Part shown: positions 1 through 9,352 of the stretch, one piece after another | Layout of the letters: each line of letters begins with the position of its first letter | How positions within the stretch are numbered: the stretch's first letter is position 1 | Assembly: GCA_035940775.1 (NCBI GenBank) | Contig: DASZEN010000033.1 | Location: 1-64,000, forward strand | Source of the DNA: DASQYE01 sp035940775 | GTDB lineage: Bacteria > Acidobacteriota > Blastocatellia > Pyrinomonadales > Pyrinomonadaceae | Length of the DNA: 64,000 nucleotides | Reading direction: 5' to 3' | Made by a program: the position numbers and the translations under genes | The notes under the pieces: model-generated | What the model was told of the DNA's origin: nothing | The model's input: the letters and a program-made list of their open reading frames with translations, nothing else | Database searches by the model: none

Positions 1-1878
1 CTCTTTGCGCCGCGCCTGATAGAGCGCGCTCTGCACGTGGCCGTCGCCGTCCATTCGCTTGTTCTCGCGATAGAGGGTTAGTTTGTCGGCGCGCACGAAG
101 TTATCGTCCTGCCAGGCGCGCGCCCCGCCCGTGTAGACGGCTATGCCCTCGACGTGACGAAACTCCGCGCGGTCGGACACCACGTAGACGGGGCTTTTGA
201 TCTTACTGAAAGGTGTGGCGCCGCCGGTCTGCTCCTGGCTGTAATAGGTGGTCGCCGTCCTGCCCCGGCTGTAAGAGATGTCGTTGCGCGTGTCGGAATC
301 TATCTCCTGTGCTTTGGTTCGCGCCCGCGAATCCCAGACGACGGGCTCGCCTCCGCGCAGGCGCACGGTCTCGTCTGCGGACGTGTAGGAAGCGTTCGCG
401 GCGCGCCCGTTGCGGTCGCGCTCGTTGAATCTGGCGTCGCCCTGCGCGTCGAGCCGCTCTATGTCCTGCGAGTCGCGCACGAAAAGGGCGGTCATCTTCT
501 GCGCGGTGATCGTCCGCTGTGCTCTTTGCTCGTTGGGCTCAAGCGGGTCGATGACGACCTTCGCATCGCCCGTGGCGTTGAAGGCGCGGGCCAGATTTCC
601 GGTCTCGTAAAAATCGCCGTCGAAGCGTGCGGCTGTTAACGTCTTGCGGTCGGCGGTCTGGGATTTCTGCACCGGCTCGACGAACAGTTCGGCGTTGCCG
701 ACCGCTTCGGCACGCTCAAGGTCGCGGCCCGTCGCGCGCCAGAACAGTTTCACACTATCGGCCGTAAGCCGTTTGTTGGCGGCGCGCGGGTCTGCGGCGC
801 GCGACTTCGGCGCGGCGAGCGTCAAGACCGAGCGCCCCTCGGTACGCATCTCCTTCAAGAGGCTTCGCTCGCCCTGCGGCCCGAAATTCACTTCCAGTAC
901 GTTAGCGCCCGCGAGCTGCATCTCGGCGTCCGCATCGAGACTCTGCGAACGCACGTCGCGCGAGGCGAGCGCGCGCTCAAGCCGCTGCTCATTGTCCATG
1001 AAGAAATCCATGTCGGCGGCATGGACTTCGACGGCCCGGCCCTCGGTCATCGAGCGCAGGTAAGAGTTGCCGCGCGCCTCTATTTTCTGTAGCCGCTTCT
1101 GCTGGTTGAGCGTCGCCGAAAGATTATCGCCGCTCATCACGTCGCGCTCCTGCTCGGCGGTCGCGCCGCCCGTGAAAGAGAGATGCAGGCTTCCCTGATC
1201 GAAAGTGGCTTGCGCAGAGCGGATGGTGACGGGACGCGAGCGCGGGCTCGGTTTCGCCCCCGCCTGTGCCTCGGGCGCGACCGTAATAGAGACGTTGCGG
1301 CGCAATTCCAGCCGCTTGTTCTTCGCGTCAAGGAACGCGCCCGTCGCCTCTCCGGAAACATTTTCGCGCGCAAAGGTGATCGGCTGGTCGGTCTCGGCCG
1401 TCTCGTTCTGCTGGTTGTAGACGAAGACTTCCGTCTTCGCCTTCAACTGGTCGCGTGTCTCTATGTTGACATCGCCGTTAAAGGAGACGACGCCCTTTTC
1501 CGGATCGTAGATGGAGCGGCGCGCCGTGATCTGGTCGGGTTTATCGCCCGTGGGCGGGTAAACTTCCAGATGAACATCTTCAAGCTCGTGATGATTATCA
1601 GCGTAGGTGATGTCGCGCGCCGCGCGCAAGAGGAAGCGCAGGCGGTCGCCTTCTGTGACACGCCGCTCGTAGCCTTCGACGACGCTCGTGACCTGCTTCG
1701 ACAGCTCCGGCGCTTCCGAGCGCAGGCGAAAGGGCTCGTTATTGCGCAGACGATAGTAAGAGATGCCGACGAAGATGATGCCCGCCACGATGACAAAAAG
1801 CGCCACGGCGCGCGTCACCAGGGGCATGCGCGCCCGCCACCCGACGGCAATCGCTCTTTTTCGTCTGACCTCTTGCAT
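1..1878 (-). CDS. LptC/OstA-type LPS export protein, partial (runs off left edge)
   Basis: The frame is open from an ATG at 1878 to the window edge, 626 codons without a stop, so the C-terminus is missing. A basic N-terminus is followed by one membrane segment at about residues 20-42, then a long beta-rich soluble region of repeating 'arms', such as DPEKGVVSFNGDVNIETR and LDAKNKRLELRRNVSI. This is the pattern of LptC followed by OstA/LptA modules, which carry lipopolysaccharide across the periplasm. LptC alone is about 190 residues, so this is an LptC-like anchor fused to several OstA repeats. Assignment rests on fold pattern and domain order. Fusion of LptC and LptA functions is my inference. 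recJ lies 58 bases upstream on the same strand. Confidence 0.7.
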   Translation of the reverse strand, partial: MQEVRRKRAIAVGWRARMPLVTRAVALFVIVAGIIFVGISYYRLRNNEPFRLRSEAPELSKQVTSVVEGYERRVTEGDRLRFLLRAARDITYADNHHELEDVHLEVYPPTGDKPDQITARRSIYDPEKGVVSFNGDVNIETRDQLKAKTEVFVYNQQNETAETDQPITFARENVSGEATGAFLDAKNKRLELRRNVSITVAPEAQAGAKPSPRSRPVTIRSAQATFDQGSLHLSFTGGATAEQERDVMSGDNLSATLNQQKRLQKIEARGNSYLRSMTEGRAVEVHAADMDFFMDNEQRLERALASRDVRSQSLDADAEMQLAGANVLEVNFGPQGERSLLKEMRTEGRSVLTLAAPKSRAADPRAANKRLTADSVKLFWRATGRDLERAEAVGNAELFVEPVQKSQTADRKTLTAARFDGDFYETGNLARAFNATGDAKVVIDPLEPNEQRAQRTITAQKMTALFVRDSQDIERLDAQGDARFNERDRNGRAANASYTSADETVRLRGGEPVVWDSRARTKAQEIDSDTRNDISYSRGRTATTYYSQEQTGGATPFSKIKSPVYVVSDRAEFRHVEGIAVYTGGARAWQDDNFVRADKLTLYRENKRMDGDGHVQSALYQARRKE

Positions 1879-1936
1879 AACAAATTAGAATGCGGATGCT
1901 AAGTATCAGCCGCCGGTGCAAACCGATACCCGACAC

Positions 1937-3667
1937 CTAACGCCCGGCATCCGCCCTTATGTCCTGAACGCATAGCTGCAAGCGCGTCGTGCCCTGCCAC
2001 GTGTTCGCCTCAAGCGTGTAAGCCATTTCGATGCGATCCCCGGCCTTCGGCGTTCGCCCGCGCGTCTCTTCAACGCCATTCCACCAGATGGCATCATGCG
2101 TCGCCGCGTCCGAACCGGCCACGCTCATTTTCAGGTGGCGCTCCTTTATGACGCGCGGCTCTGACGTGACGCGCAGGCCGCGCGTCATAAAGAGCGGGCG
2201 CGGATTCCCGGCTCCGAACGGCTCAAGCCGCTTCAGCTCCTCCACCAGCGAGAGCGAGAGGGCGGGCGCGGGCAGCTCCGCATCCAGGTGGAGCACGGGG
2301 AGCAGGTCTTGCTCGCTCAGATGGCGTGCGGCGTGTTCGTTCAGGCGACGGCGCAGCTCCGGTATACGGTCGCGTCGAATCGTGAGACCGGCGGCATGAG
2401 AGTGTCCACCGAACTTCTCGAACAGGTCGGCGCAGGCCGTCAACCCGTTGAGCAGATGATAGGCTTCGATGCTTCGCGCAGAGCCGTGGCCCAACTCTTC
2501 TTCGAGAGAGATGACGACGCAGGGGCGATTGGTACGCTCCGCCACCTTTGAGGCGGCGATGCCGATGACGCCCCTGTGCCAGCCGTCGCCCGCGATGACG
2601 GCGACGTGCGCGTGCGCCGAATCCGTATCGAGCGCAAGGGCCGCCAGAGCGCGCTTTGTAATCTCGCTCTGCACGGTCTGGCGCTCGCGGTTGAGCCCGT
2701 CCAGGTACACGGCCAGCCGCCGCGCTTCTTCCATCCCGGTCGCCTCGAAAAGCTCTATGATCGTGCGCGCGGCCTCCATACGGCCAGCCGCGTTGATCCT
2801 CGGGCCCAGGCGAAAGCCTATGTCATAGGCCGTCATGTCGCTGCGCTCAGAGCAGCCCGCGACCTCCATCAAAGCACGCAGGCCCGGATTGGTGGCTTTG
2901 GGCAAATCGGCGAGCCCGAGCGCGACGATGGTTCTATTTTCGCCCGTCAGATGTGCGACATCGGCGACCGTGCCGATGGCGACCATCTTCAGGAATCCGC
3001 CGACCATCGCCTCGCGCCCGCGCTCGCGAAAGAGCGCATGCGCGAGCTTGAAGGCGACGCCGACGCCCGCCAGATTTTTATCCGGATAATCGCAGCCGCG
3101 CTGGTTCGGATTGAGGACGGCGTAGGCGGGCGGAGCGCCCTCTCCCTCGTCCGGCAGGTGATGGTCTGTAACGATCACGTCGAGCGCGGCCGAGCGCGCC
3201 CACAACAGCGGCTCAAAGGCGCGTATCCCGCAGTCTACGCTGACGACCACCTTGTATCCGTCGGCGAGGGCTTTCTCAAGCGCTTCCTGCTGAATGCCGT
3301 ACCCTTCGGTGAAGCGGTGCGGCACGTGGTAGCCCGTGCGCGCGCCTAAAATTTGCAGGGCGCGGCGCAGCACTACCGTGCCGGTCGTGCCGTCAACGTC
3401 ATAATCGCCGTAGATGAGTATGGGCTCACCCGAGTCGATGGCTCGCAGCAGTCGTGCCGTCGCCTTCTGCATATCGCGCATCAACAGGGGGTCGTGAAGC
3501 TGAGCGGGCGACGGTGAGAGAAAACGCCGGGCCGACTGCTCGTCCTGACAACCTCTGGCGAGGAGAAGCCGGGCGACGATTTCAGAGACGCCGAGCGAGC
3601 GCGCAAGCTCTTCAGTCCGGTGCGAGTCGTGCTCACGCACGATCCAGCGTTTGGCGTTCAGCGTCAT
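1937..3667 (-). CDS. recJ: Single-stranded-DNA-specific exonuclease RecJ
   Basis: The 576-residue protein has the DHH-family motifs of RecJ: DYDVDG near residue 90, DCG near 145, VTDHH near 165, and the DHHA1 signature GGHSHAAGL near 420, followed by an OB-like C-terminal part. RecJ degrades single-stranded DNA 5' to 3' in the cytoplasm during mismatch repair, base-excision repair and RecF-type recombination. Length matches bacterial RecJ (about 560-580). The start MTLNAKRWIV gives the usual N-terminal W-containing motif. It lies just downstream of the PilZ gene on the same strand with 7 bases between them. Nothing looks broken. Confidence 0.96.
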   Translation of the reverse strand: MTLNAKRWIVREHDSHRTEELARSLGVSEIVARLLLARGCQDEQSARRFLSPSPAQLHDPLLMRDMQKATARLLRAIDSGEPILIYGDYDVDGTTGTVVLRRALQILGARTGYHVPHRFTEGYGIQQEALEKALADGYKVVVSVDCGIRAFEPLLWARSAALDVIVTDHHLPDEGEGAPPAYAVLNPNQRGCDYPDKNLAGVGVAFKLAHALFRERGREAMVGGFLKMVAIGTVADVAHLTGENRTIVALGLADLPKATNPGLRALMEVAGCSERSDMTAYDIGFRLGPRINAAGRMEAARTIIELFEATGMEEARRLAVYLDGLNRERQTVQSEITKRALAALALDTDSAHAHVAVIAGDGWHRGVIGIAASKVAERTNRPCVVISLEEELGHGSARSIEAYHLLNGLTACADLFEKFGGHSHAAGLTIRRDRIPELRRRLNEHAARHLSEQDLLPVLHLDAELPAPALSLSLVEELKRLEPFGAGNPRPLFMTRGLRVTSEPRVIKERHLKMSVAGSDAATHDAIWWNGVEETRGRTPKAGDRIEMAYTLEANTWQGTTRLQLCVQDIRADAGR

Positions 3668-3674
3668 CAGAGGA

Positions 3675-4001
3675 TTACTCGGCGAACCAGCCGTCGGCGG
3701 TCAACAGCTTGACGCCGATGCGTTGTTTGCCGTCCGTCTCGTCCGTCCAGACGCCGTTGACTTCGGCATCAATGGTTCGTCCAAAGGGCGGGGTGAGGCG
3801 CACTACTGTTCCGAGCTTGACGGCTGCGTCCGTGATGAGCGTCGCGCCGCCACGGCTGACCTTGACGGCTTCGGCCCGGACGTGAAAAGGCTCGCCGTCG
3901 CCGAGGCGGCCTTCAAGCTCGACGGCGAAGTCTACGGGTACGCGAGGGCTGCGCGGGCGTTGTGCCGGTGCCGTGTCCTCGCGGTTCGTTTCATTATTCA
4001 T
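3675..4001 (-). CDS. PilZ-domain protein
   Basis: A small protein of about 108 residues with one PilZ-like beta-barrel. The N-terminus is polar and probably disordered. RSPRVPVDFAVEL takes the place of the usual RxxxR entry motif, VSRGGATL corresponds to the D/NxSxxG motif, and IGVKLL is the closing strand. PilZ domains bind cyclic di-GMP, but the arginine motif here is not canonical, so binding is uncertain. I chose the ATG at 4001 (MNNETNRE) over a TTG nine bases upstream. An HD-GYP enzyme is encoded about 10 kb away, so cyclic di-GMP signalling is plausible in this organism. Confidence 0.75.
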   Translation of the reverse strand: MNNETNREDTAPAQRPRSPRVPVDFAVELEGRLGDGEPFHVRAEAVKVSRGGATLITDAAVKLGTVVRLTPPFGRTIDAEVNGVWTDETDGKQRIGVKLLTADGWFAE

Positions 4002-4019
4002 AACACTCAAAACCCCTCT

Positions 4020-5096
4020 TTATTTATTTTCATTCCAGCTTCTTGCTCTTCTTGAGGAGGGGCGAGATGAGTTTACCGAATTTTGACGCCGATTGTTAGT
4101 GCTCTGGTTATCAGTCGGCGTCGGAGTGGAGAGCAGCGGCGCGTTCTGCTGCGTGGGTGCGGCGGCGTCGGCGCCCGCCTCGGCCGCGTCCGTGGCGCGG
4201 ATTACGCCCGCAAAGAGCAGCGCCAGGATGGCGACGCCGACGACAATGCGATAGCCTATGAAGACGGCGGTCGAATGCGTCCGAAGGAAACGCAGCAGAA
4301 ACCAGATCGAAGCGTAACCGACCACGCCCGAAACGATGGTCGCCACCGCGAGCGAAACGTAGCTATCGGAGGGCAGCTTTTCGACCGCTTCTTTGAGTTC
4401 CAGAAGGCCGCTCGCGGCGATGGCCGGGATCGACAGCAGAAAGGAGAAGCGCGCGGCCGTCTCGCGCGTCTCGCCCGCGAAGAGGCCGCCCATGATGGTC
4501 GAGCCTGAACGGCTCGCGCCCGGCATTAACGCCAGCACCTGCGCGCCTCCGACGGCCAGCGCATCGCGCACGCCCAAATCCTCCATCCCGCGCTTGCGTC
4601 TTCCCAACACCTCGGCCACGGCGAGCCCGATGGCGACCACAATCATCATCGTCGCGATGATCCAAAGGTTTTTCGTCAACGGCCCTTCGATCAGCTTCTT
4701 TAAGAGGAGACCGATCGTCCCGATGGGGATTGAGCCGATGATGACCAGCCAGCCGAGCCACGCCTCATGCGAGAGCCGCGACTGGCGTTGGCCCACCATC
4801 GTCATCTCCATCACCGCCTCGCTCTTGCCGCCACGCAGGAGCGCCAGGTGATCGCGCACGAAAGCGTAAGAGATGTTCCAGATGTCGCGCGCGAAATAGA
4901 TCAGGACGGCCAGCAGCGTCCCCAACTGTATGACGGCGATGGTGGCCGTCGTGCGCTCGGCGCGGAGCGTCTGCTCCACTCCTTCGTAGAGCCCGAGCGC
5001 GCGGCTGGCGAAGATCAGGTGCGCCGTCGAGCTGATGGGGATAAATTCCGTGAGACCCTGAACGATGCCTAAGATGATGGCCTGTAGAATGGACAT
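4020..5096 (-). CDS. uppP: Undecaprenyl-diphosphatase UppP
   Basis: A polytopic membrane protein, about 358 residues from the ATG at 5096 (MSILQAIILGIVQGL), which is the conserved start of the family. The two signature motifs are present: EFIPISSTAHL near residue 17 and MPGASRSGSTI in the second half. UppP removes one phosphate from undecaprenyl diphosphate so that the lipid carrier can be reused for peptidoglycan synthesis. The C-terminal tail of about 55 residues is polar and low in complexity and is longer than in typical members. A TPR protein gene lies 13 bases upstream on the same strand. Confidence 0.95.
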   Translation of the reverse strand: MSILQAIILGIVQGLTEFIPISSTAHLIFASRALGLYEGVEQTLRAERTTATIAVIQLGTLLAVLIYFARDIWNISYAFVRDHLALLRGGKSEAVMEMTMVGQRQSRLSHEAWLGWLVIIGSIPIGTIGLLLKKLIEGPLTKNLWIIATMMIVVAIGLAVAEVLGRRKRGMEDLGVRDALAVGGAQVLALMPGASRSGSTIMGGLFAGETRETAARFSFLLSIPAIAASGLLELKEAVEKLPSDSYVSLAVATIVSGVVGYASIWFLLRFLRTHSTAVFIGYRIVVGVAILALLFAGVIRATDAAEAGADAAAPTQQNAPLLSTPTPTDNQSTNNRRQNSVNSSRPSSRRARSWNENK

Positions 5097-5109
5097 AAGC
5101 GTATCGGTT

Positions 5110-6252
5110 TTAGCGTCGCATGGATTCGAGAGCAGCGCGAGTTTGAAGCCAGAGCGGATGCGGATGATCTTCGTCGCTACCGTATGGGATAAAGCGTTGT
5201 AAAAGGGCTGCGGCTTCCGGGAATCTGGTTCTAACGCCGGAGTCATAGAGCGCCAGCCCGAGAATCGCAATCACGTCCATATTACCGGGCTCGGCCTCGT
5301 TGAGCTTCCTGTACTCCGCTATGACGCGCTCGATTCCATATTCACGGCGCAGGATTTGTGCGGCGTGAAGCTGTGCCTGGGCCCGCGTGTGCCATTCGGA
5401 TTCTACACGAAGATACTGCTGATAAGCGGCGAAAGCTTCGGCCGTCAAAGAGCCGTCGACGTAATCCGCCAGGAGCGCCCCGGCCCTCGCCCTGACTTCG
5501 AGCGCCAGATATTTTTCATATCTGTATCTCTGCAGCGTGCCCGGATTCGTCGGGACTGTGAGAGCCTCGACCAGTCGGACGGCCCTTTTACCGTCCTCAA
5601 AAGCGGCGCGCAGATCACTGGCAGCAGCCGCCAGTTGGGCGGCCTTCGCCCGCGTATCCTGAATCTGTCGGCTCAATACGAAGCGGTCGAACCCTCGCAT
5701 TTTATAGGCCGTCGCTTTGTAAATCCAGAATGAAGGCTCGGCGGGCAGGGCCGCGATGGCTTCGTCGAATTTAGCTATCGCAAGGTCGTATCTTTTAACT
5801 TGCAGCGCCTCGTTGCCAGCCCTGAAGGCACGCATGCCCGCGAGCCTCGCAGGTTCGACGAGCGCCAGCGCCTCCTCGCGCGTCAATCTTTTTCCATCCC
5901 CGGCTTCAAGGATGATGTCGTCGCCGTTCAGGTCAAAGGAGTTTCGTTTCAGGGCGACGGCCGGGCGAGCATGTGCCGCGCTGATTGCCAGCAGGTAGAT
6001 GCTGTTATGTTCCATTCCAACGGAGATGTAATGGCCCTCCCCGTCCGTCTGCGACTCGAATTTCGCTCCGCTATCGAGGTTGAACATATCCACGGTCGCG
6101 CCCTGAAGCGGAATTGCGGCCTGATGCGCGTCCGCCGGGCGAAGAAGGACGCGGCCACTGATTATCCCGATCTGTTTGGCCGAGGCTTCAACGCTGAGCA
6201 AAACGCTCATCGCGGCCAATCCCGTAAGGATGAAAGAAAGTCGTCTCATCAT
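5110..6252 (-). CDS. Secreted TPR-repeat protein
   Basis: The N-terminus MMRRLSFILTGLAAMSVLLS followed by VEASA is a good Sec signal peptide. A short Ig-like or carboxypeptidase-regulatory-like beta segment follows at about residues 28-110 (GRVLLRPADAH, GATVDMFNLDSG). Helical TPR units start near 135 (ALQVKRYDLAIAKFDEAIAA) and continue to the C-terminus. This suggests a periplasmic protein-binding scaffold. Its substrate is not evident. The ATG overlaps the stop of the upstream dehydrogenase gene in an ATGA junction, so the two are probably translationally coupled. Confidence 0.7.
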   Translation of the reverse strand: MMRRLSFILTGLAAMSVLLSVEASAKQIGIISGRVLLRPADAHQAAIPLQGATVDMFNLDSGAKFESQTDGEGHYISVGMEHNSIYLLAISAAHARPAVALKRNSFDLNGDDIILEAGDGKRLTREEALALVEPARLAGMRAFRAGNEALQVKRYDLAIAKFDEAIAALPAEPSFWIYKATAYKMRGFDRFVLSRQIQDTRAKAAQLAAAASDLRAAFEDGKRAVRLVEALTVPTNPGTLQRYRYEKYLALEVRARAGALLADYVDGSLTAEAFAAYQQYLRVESEWHTRAQAQLHAAQILRREYGIERVIAEYRKLNEAEPGNMDVIAILGLALYDSGVRTRFPEAAALLQRFIPYGSDEDHPHPLWLQTRAALESMRR

Positions 6253-7022
6253 TCGCGAAATGAGTTGCGAAGCGCGATGCGGTCATAGACGGAGATGGGC
6301 AGGAGCATCGCGCCCCTGACGACGCTGGCAAGCTGCCAGGGAAAAGCGTAAGACTTTTTCCGCGCCTCGATGGCGTGAACGATCTTTCGAGTCGCATCTT
6401 GCAGCTCCATCAGATAAGGCATCTGCGCGTGACGCCCCTCGGTCAGCGCCGTCTTGATGAAGCCCGGGTGAATGATCGTTACGTCAACGCCGGTTCCACG
6501 CAAGTCCAGCCGCAGGCTCTCGAAGAAGGCTGAGAGCGCCGCCTTGCTCGCGCAGTAGGCCGCCGATTTGGGCAACCCGCGATAGGCCGCGAGGCTTGAG
6601 ATGGCGACCAGTTGACCCTGGCCGCGCTCTATCATGGACGGCATCACGGCCGTCACGCTGTTGACCGCGCCGAGCAGATTGATATTGATGACCTCGGCGA
6701 CCTCCGCCGCACGCAAGTCTTTGGCGCCGGTCGTCGGGCCAATCCCCGCGTTGGCGATGAGCACGTCTATATGACCGAAACGGTCGCGCAACTCCTCGGC
6801 GGCGGCGCGCACGGCCTCTTCGTCTCTGACATCGACGGGAAGCGCGATGGCTTTGCCTCCGGCCTGCTCTGCTTCCGAAACGATCTCACGCAACGCATCT
6901 TCGCGACGGGCGAGCAGTCCGAGCGTCGCCCCGCGCCCGGCCAGCTCGCGGGCGAGCGAGCGCCCGATGCCGCTCGACGCGCCCGTGATGAGCACAACTT
7001 TTTCTCCCCAGTCACCCTGCAT
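6249..7022 (-). CDS. Short-chain dehydrogenase/reductase
   Basis: A classical SDR of about 257 residues. The Rossmann glycine motif TGASSGIG is close to the N-terminus, NAG follows strand 4, a serine lies at AISSLAAYRG, and the catalytic pair is YCASK. It is an NAD(P)-dependent oxidoreductase of unknown substrate; the length and the HPGFIKTALTEG segment resemble the DltE/YbbO-like group. I chose the ATG at 7022 (MQGDWGEKVV). A longer frame begins upstream but overlaps the ACT-domain gene. Its stop overlaps the start of the TPR gene. Confidence 0.88.
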   Translation of the reverse strand: MQGDWGEKVVLITGASSGIGRSLARELAGRGATLGLLARREDALREIVSEAEQAGGKAIALPVDVRDEEAVRAAAEELRDRFGHIDVLIANAGIGPTTGAKDLRAAEVAEVININLLGAVNSVTAVMPSMIERGQGQLVAISSLAAYRGLPKSAAYCASKAALSAFFESLRLDLRGTGVDVTIIHPGFIKTALTEGRHAQMPYLMELQDATRKIVHAIEARKKSYAFPWQLASVVRGAMLLPISVYDRIALRNSFRE

Positions 7023-7023
7023 G

Positions 7024-7488
7024 TCAACACAACTCGGCGACGTGCGGGCCAAGAACACGCAGCGCCGCGCCCAGCTCATCCTGCTTGATTAAAAGGTGGT
7101 CGCGCGAGAAGGAGGAAAGAACCCCACAGCTTATGCCCGCCTGCCCCAGTATCGAAGTGACGCGCGCCAGATAGCCGACGACGTTCCAGGCCAGCTCTAT
7201 ATTTAAGGTCACGAGCCGGAAATTGCCCTCAACGCGCGCCTCGCGTGCCGCATGCCGCATCGCGCTCCAGTCCGTCTCGTCCAAAAGCAGCGTCACTTCG
7301 CGCGCGTCGCGCAGCAGCATAAAGGGCGATTCCTCGCGCGGGCTCAGCTCCGGGCTCTCAAGCAGCCGCTTCCAATCTTCGTGGCGCAGGCCGATCAGGA
7401 AATAGGTGGCCGGGGCGACCTCCACCCTTGTCCGGCGTAGCAGCTCCACGACCTTCGCTTCGTGCTCGATACCAACGGAGTTTTCCAT
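7024..7488 (-). CDS. ACT-domain protein (CASTOR/ACT_7-like)
   Basis: A 154-residue protein. The N-terminal half carries the pattern of a degenerate ACT unit (FMLLRDAREVTLLLDETDW). The second half is a better ACT domain, with the typical glycine turn and strands (LVTLNIELAWNVVGYLARV, LGQAGISCGVLSSFSRDHLL). ACT domains bind small ligands, often amino acids. With no catalytic domain attached, a sensor role is the likely reading. Its stop lies one base before the start of the SDR gene, so the three genes form one unit. Confidence 0.7.
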   Translation of the reverse strand: MENSVGIEHEAKVVELLRRTRVEVAPATYFLIGLRHEDWKRLLESPELSPREESPFMLLRDAREVTLLLDETDWSAMRHAAREARVEGNFRLVTLNIELAWNVVGYLARVTSILGQAGISCGVLSSFSRDHLLIKQDELGAALRVLGPHVAELC

Positions 7489-7535
7489 TTCATCTGTCAG
7501 CGCAACGCGAAGCGTGCTCTTCTCCGAAGGGCATG

Positions 7536-9200
7536 CTACACCTGAACCAGCACGGGCGTAATGACGGGCTTTGCGCCGGTCTGCCTTTGCAGGAAGCGCT
7601 TGACTTCGACACGGATGCGCTCCTTCAGAAGGCTCATGTCGTTGCGCTCGGCGGGAGTGGCAGCGGCGACCGCCTCGGCGATGATGCCCTGCGCCTCCTT
7701 GTGATAGCCGTTTGAGCCGCCCTCAAGGCCGAGCACGCCGCGCGCCACGATCTCGGGGGGCGCTTCAAGCCCGCCCGTCTGCTCGTTAATGGTAATGACG
7801 AGCGTAACGATGCCGTCGAAGGCGATCTGCCTGCGCTCGCGAACCGTCTCGCGGTCAATCTCCTCAAAGCCGGACTCGTCTATGAAGGTGCGTCCGACCT
7901 CGCGCTTATCTACGACGACGGCCCGCTCGCCGTCCAGTTCGAGCACGTCCCCGTTCTCGATCAGGATGATATTCTCTTCGGCGTAGCCCAGATGGTTCTT
8001 GACGAACTCTTTGTGGCGAAACAGCATGCGGTACTCGCCGTGAATCGGCACGACGTACCTCGGCCTGACGGCCTCTGTCATGATCTTGATGTCTTCCTGC
8101 GAGGCGTGCCCGCTGACGTGTATCAGGCGTCGCTTCTCCTCTATGATATTAGCGCCGCGCTTGTAGATACATCCTATGAGACGCGAGATGGCCCGCTCGT
8201 TGCCGGGAATGATGCGCGCCGAGAGCACCACCGTATCGCCCTCTTCTATGGTCAGGCCCTTGTAGCTCTGCGTCGCCATCTGCGAAAGGGCCGCGCGCGG
8301 CTCCCCCTGCGAGCCGGTGACCAGAAAGACTATCTCATCCTCGTCCATGCGCTTCGTATCATTCAGAGAGATCATCAGCCCGTCCGGAATATCCAAGTAG
8401 CCGAGGCGGTCTGCAATCTCCACGTTCTTCTGCATCGAGCGGCCCAGCACGCAGACCTTGCGCCCGTACTGTTGGGCCACGTCGAGGACGATCTGCAAGC
8501 GATGTATCGAAGAGGCGAAGGCGGCGACGATGATGCGCCCCCTGGCCTCGTCGAAAATCTCCTCGAAGGCGGGAATCACCGCGCGCTCCGAAGGCGTCCT
8601 GCCGGGCACGGTCGCGTTGGTCGAATCCGACAGGAGCGCCAGGACGCCCTCCTGCCCGTAACGACGAAGAGAGCGCAGGTCAATCGGCTCGCCGATGACG
8701 GGCGTCTCGTCAACCTTGTAATCGCCCGTGTGAATGATCGTGCCCACGGGTGTTGTGATGGCGAGCGAGAAACAGTCTACGAGCGAGTGCGACACGCGTA
8801 TGAACTCGATCTTGAAATACCCAAGCTCGACCACGTCGCGCGGCTCCACGCGATGGATCAGGACATCGTCCAACAGCTCGTGCTCGGCCAGCTTGCTTTC
8901 CGCAAGGCCGACCGTGAAATGCGAAGCGTAGACGGGGACGTTGAACTTTTTGAGGATATAAGGCAGCGCGCCGAGGTGGTCTTCGTGCCCGTGCGTCAGG
9001 ATGATGGCCGTGATCTGTTCCCTGTACTCTTCCAGGAAATCGAAATCGGGAACCGACACGTCCACGCCGTAGGCGCTCTCTTCAGGGAAACCCATACCGG
9101 CGTCAAGGATAATCATCTCATCCGCATAACGCACGGCCATACAATTCATCCCGAACTCGCCGATGCCGCCGAGCGGAATGATCTCTAAAACATTACCCAC
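7536..9200 (-). CDS. rnj: Ribonuclease J
   Basis: A 554-residue metallo-beta-lactamase/beta-CASP nuclease. HGHEDHLGALPY is the zinc site, HTGDYK a later ligand motif, and the beta-CASP and KH-like C-terminal parts follow (HVSGHASQEDIK, VPIHGEYRM). RNase J is both an endonuclease and a 5'-3' exonuclease in mRNA decay and rRNA maturation. Length equals that of bacterial RNase J1/J2 (about 555). Only one copy is seen here. Confidence 0.96.
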   Translation of the reverse strand: MGNVLEIIPLGGIGEFGMNCMAVRYADEMIILDAGMGFPEESAYGVDVSVPDFDFLEEYREQITAIILTHGHEDHLGALPYILKKFNVPVYASHFTVGLAESKLAEHELLDDVLIHRVEPRDVVELGYFKIEFIRVSHSLVDCFSLAITTPVGTIIHTGDYKVDETPVIGEPIDLRSLRRYGQEGVLALLSDSTNATVPGRTPSERAVIPAFEEIFDEARGRIIVAAFASSIHRLQIVLDVAQQYGRKVCVLGRSMQKNVEIADRLGYLDIPDGLMISLNDTKRMDEDEIVFLVTGSQGEPRAALSQMATQSYKGLTIEEGDTVVLSARIIPGNERAISRLIGCIYKRGANIIEEKRRLIHVSGHASQEDIKIMTEAVRPRYVVPIHGEYRMLFRHKEFVKNHLGYAEENIILIENGDVLELDGERAVVVDKREVGRTFIDESGFEEIDRETVRERRQIAFDGIVTLVITINEQTGGLEAPPEIVARGVLGLEGGSNGYHKEAQGIIAEAVAAATPAERNDMSLLKERIRVEVKRFLQRQTGAKPVITPVLVQV

Positions 9201-9352
9201 TGTGATTTTTTACTCTACTCTCCAAAAAGAGCCCGACGAACAACCTGCTTGAGATCGCATTCGCCGGGCGAAATTAAGCCCAACAGTATAACATAGGACG
9301 GCCCGCTTTCACTTCCGGCCCCGCTTCGTAGAAGTAAGGGCTCAAAAAAAGC

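Noticed and set aside
1183..1902. Plus-strand ORFs across 154-1902
   Set aside because: They are shadows of the minus-strand LptC/OstA gene, which has the family pattern and a membrane anchor.
7992..9188. 398-codon plus-strand ORF opposite RNase J
   Set aside because: Antisense shadow of a GC-rich gene with strong RNase J motifs on the minus strand.
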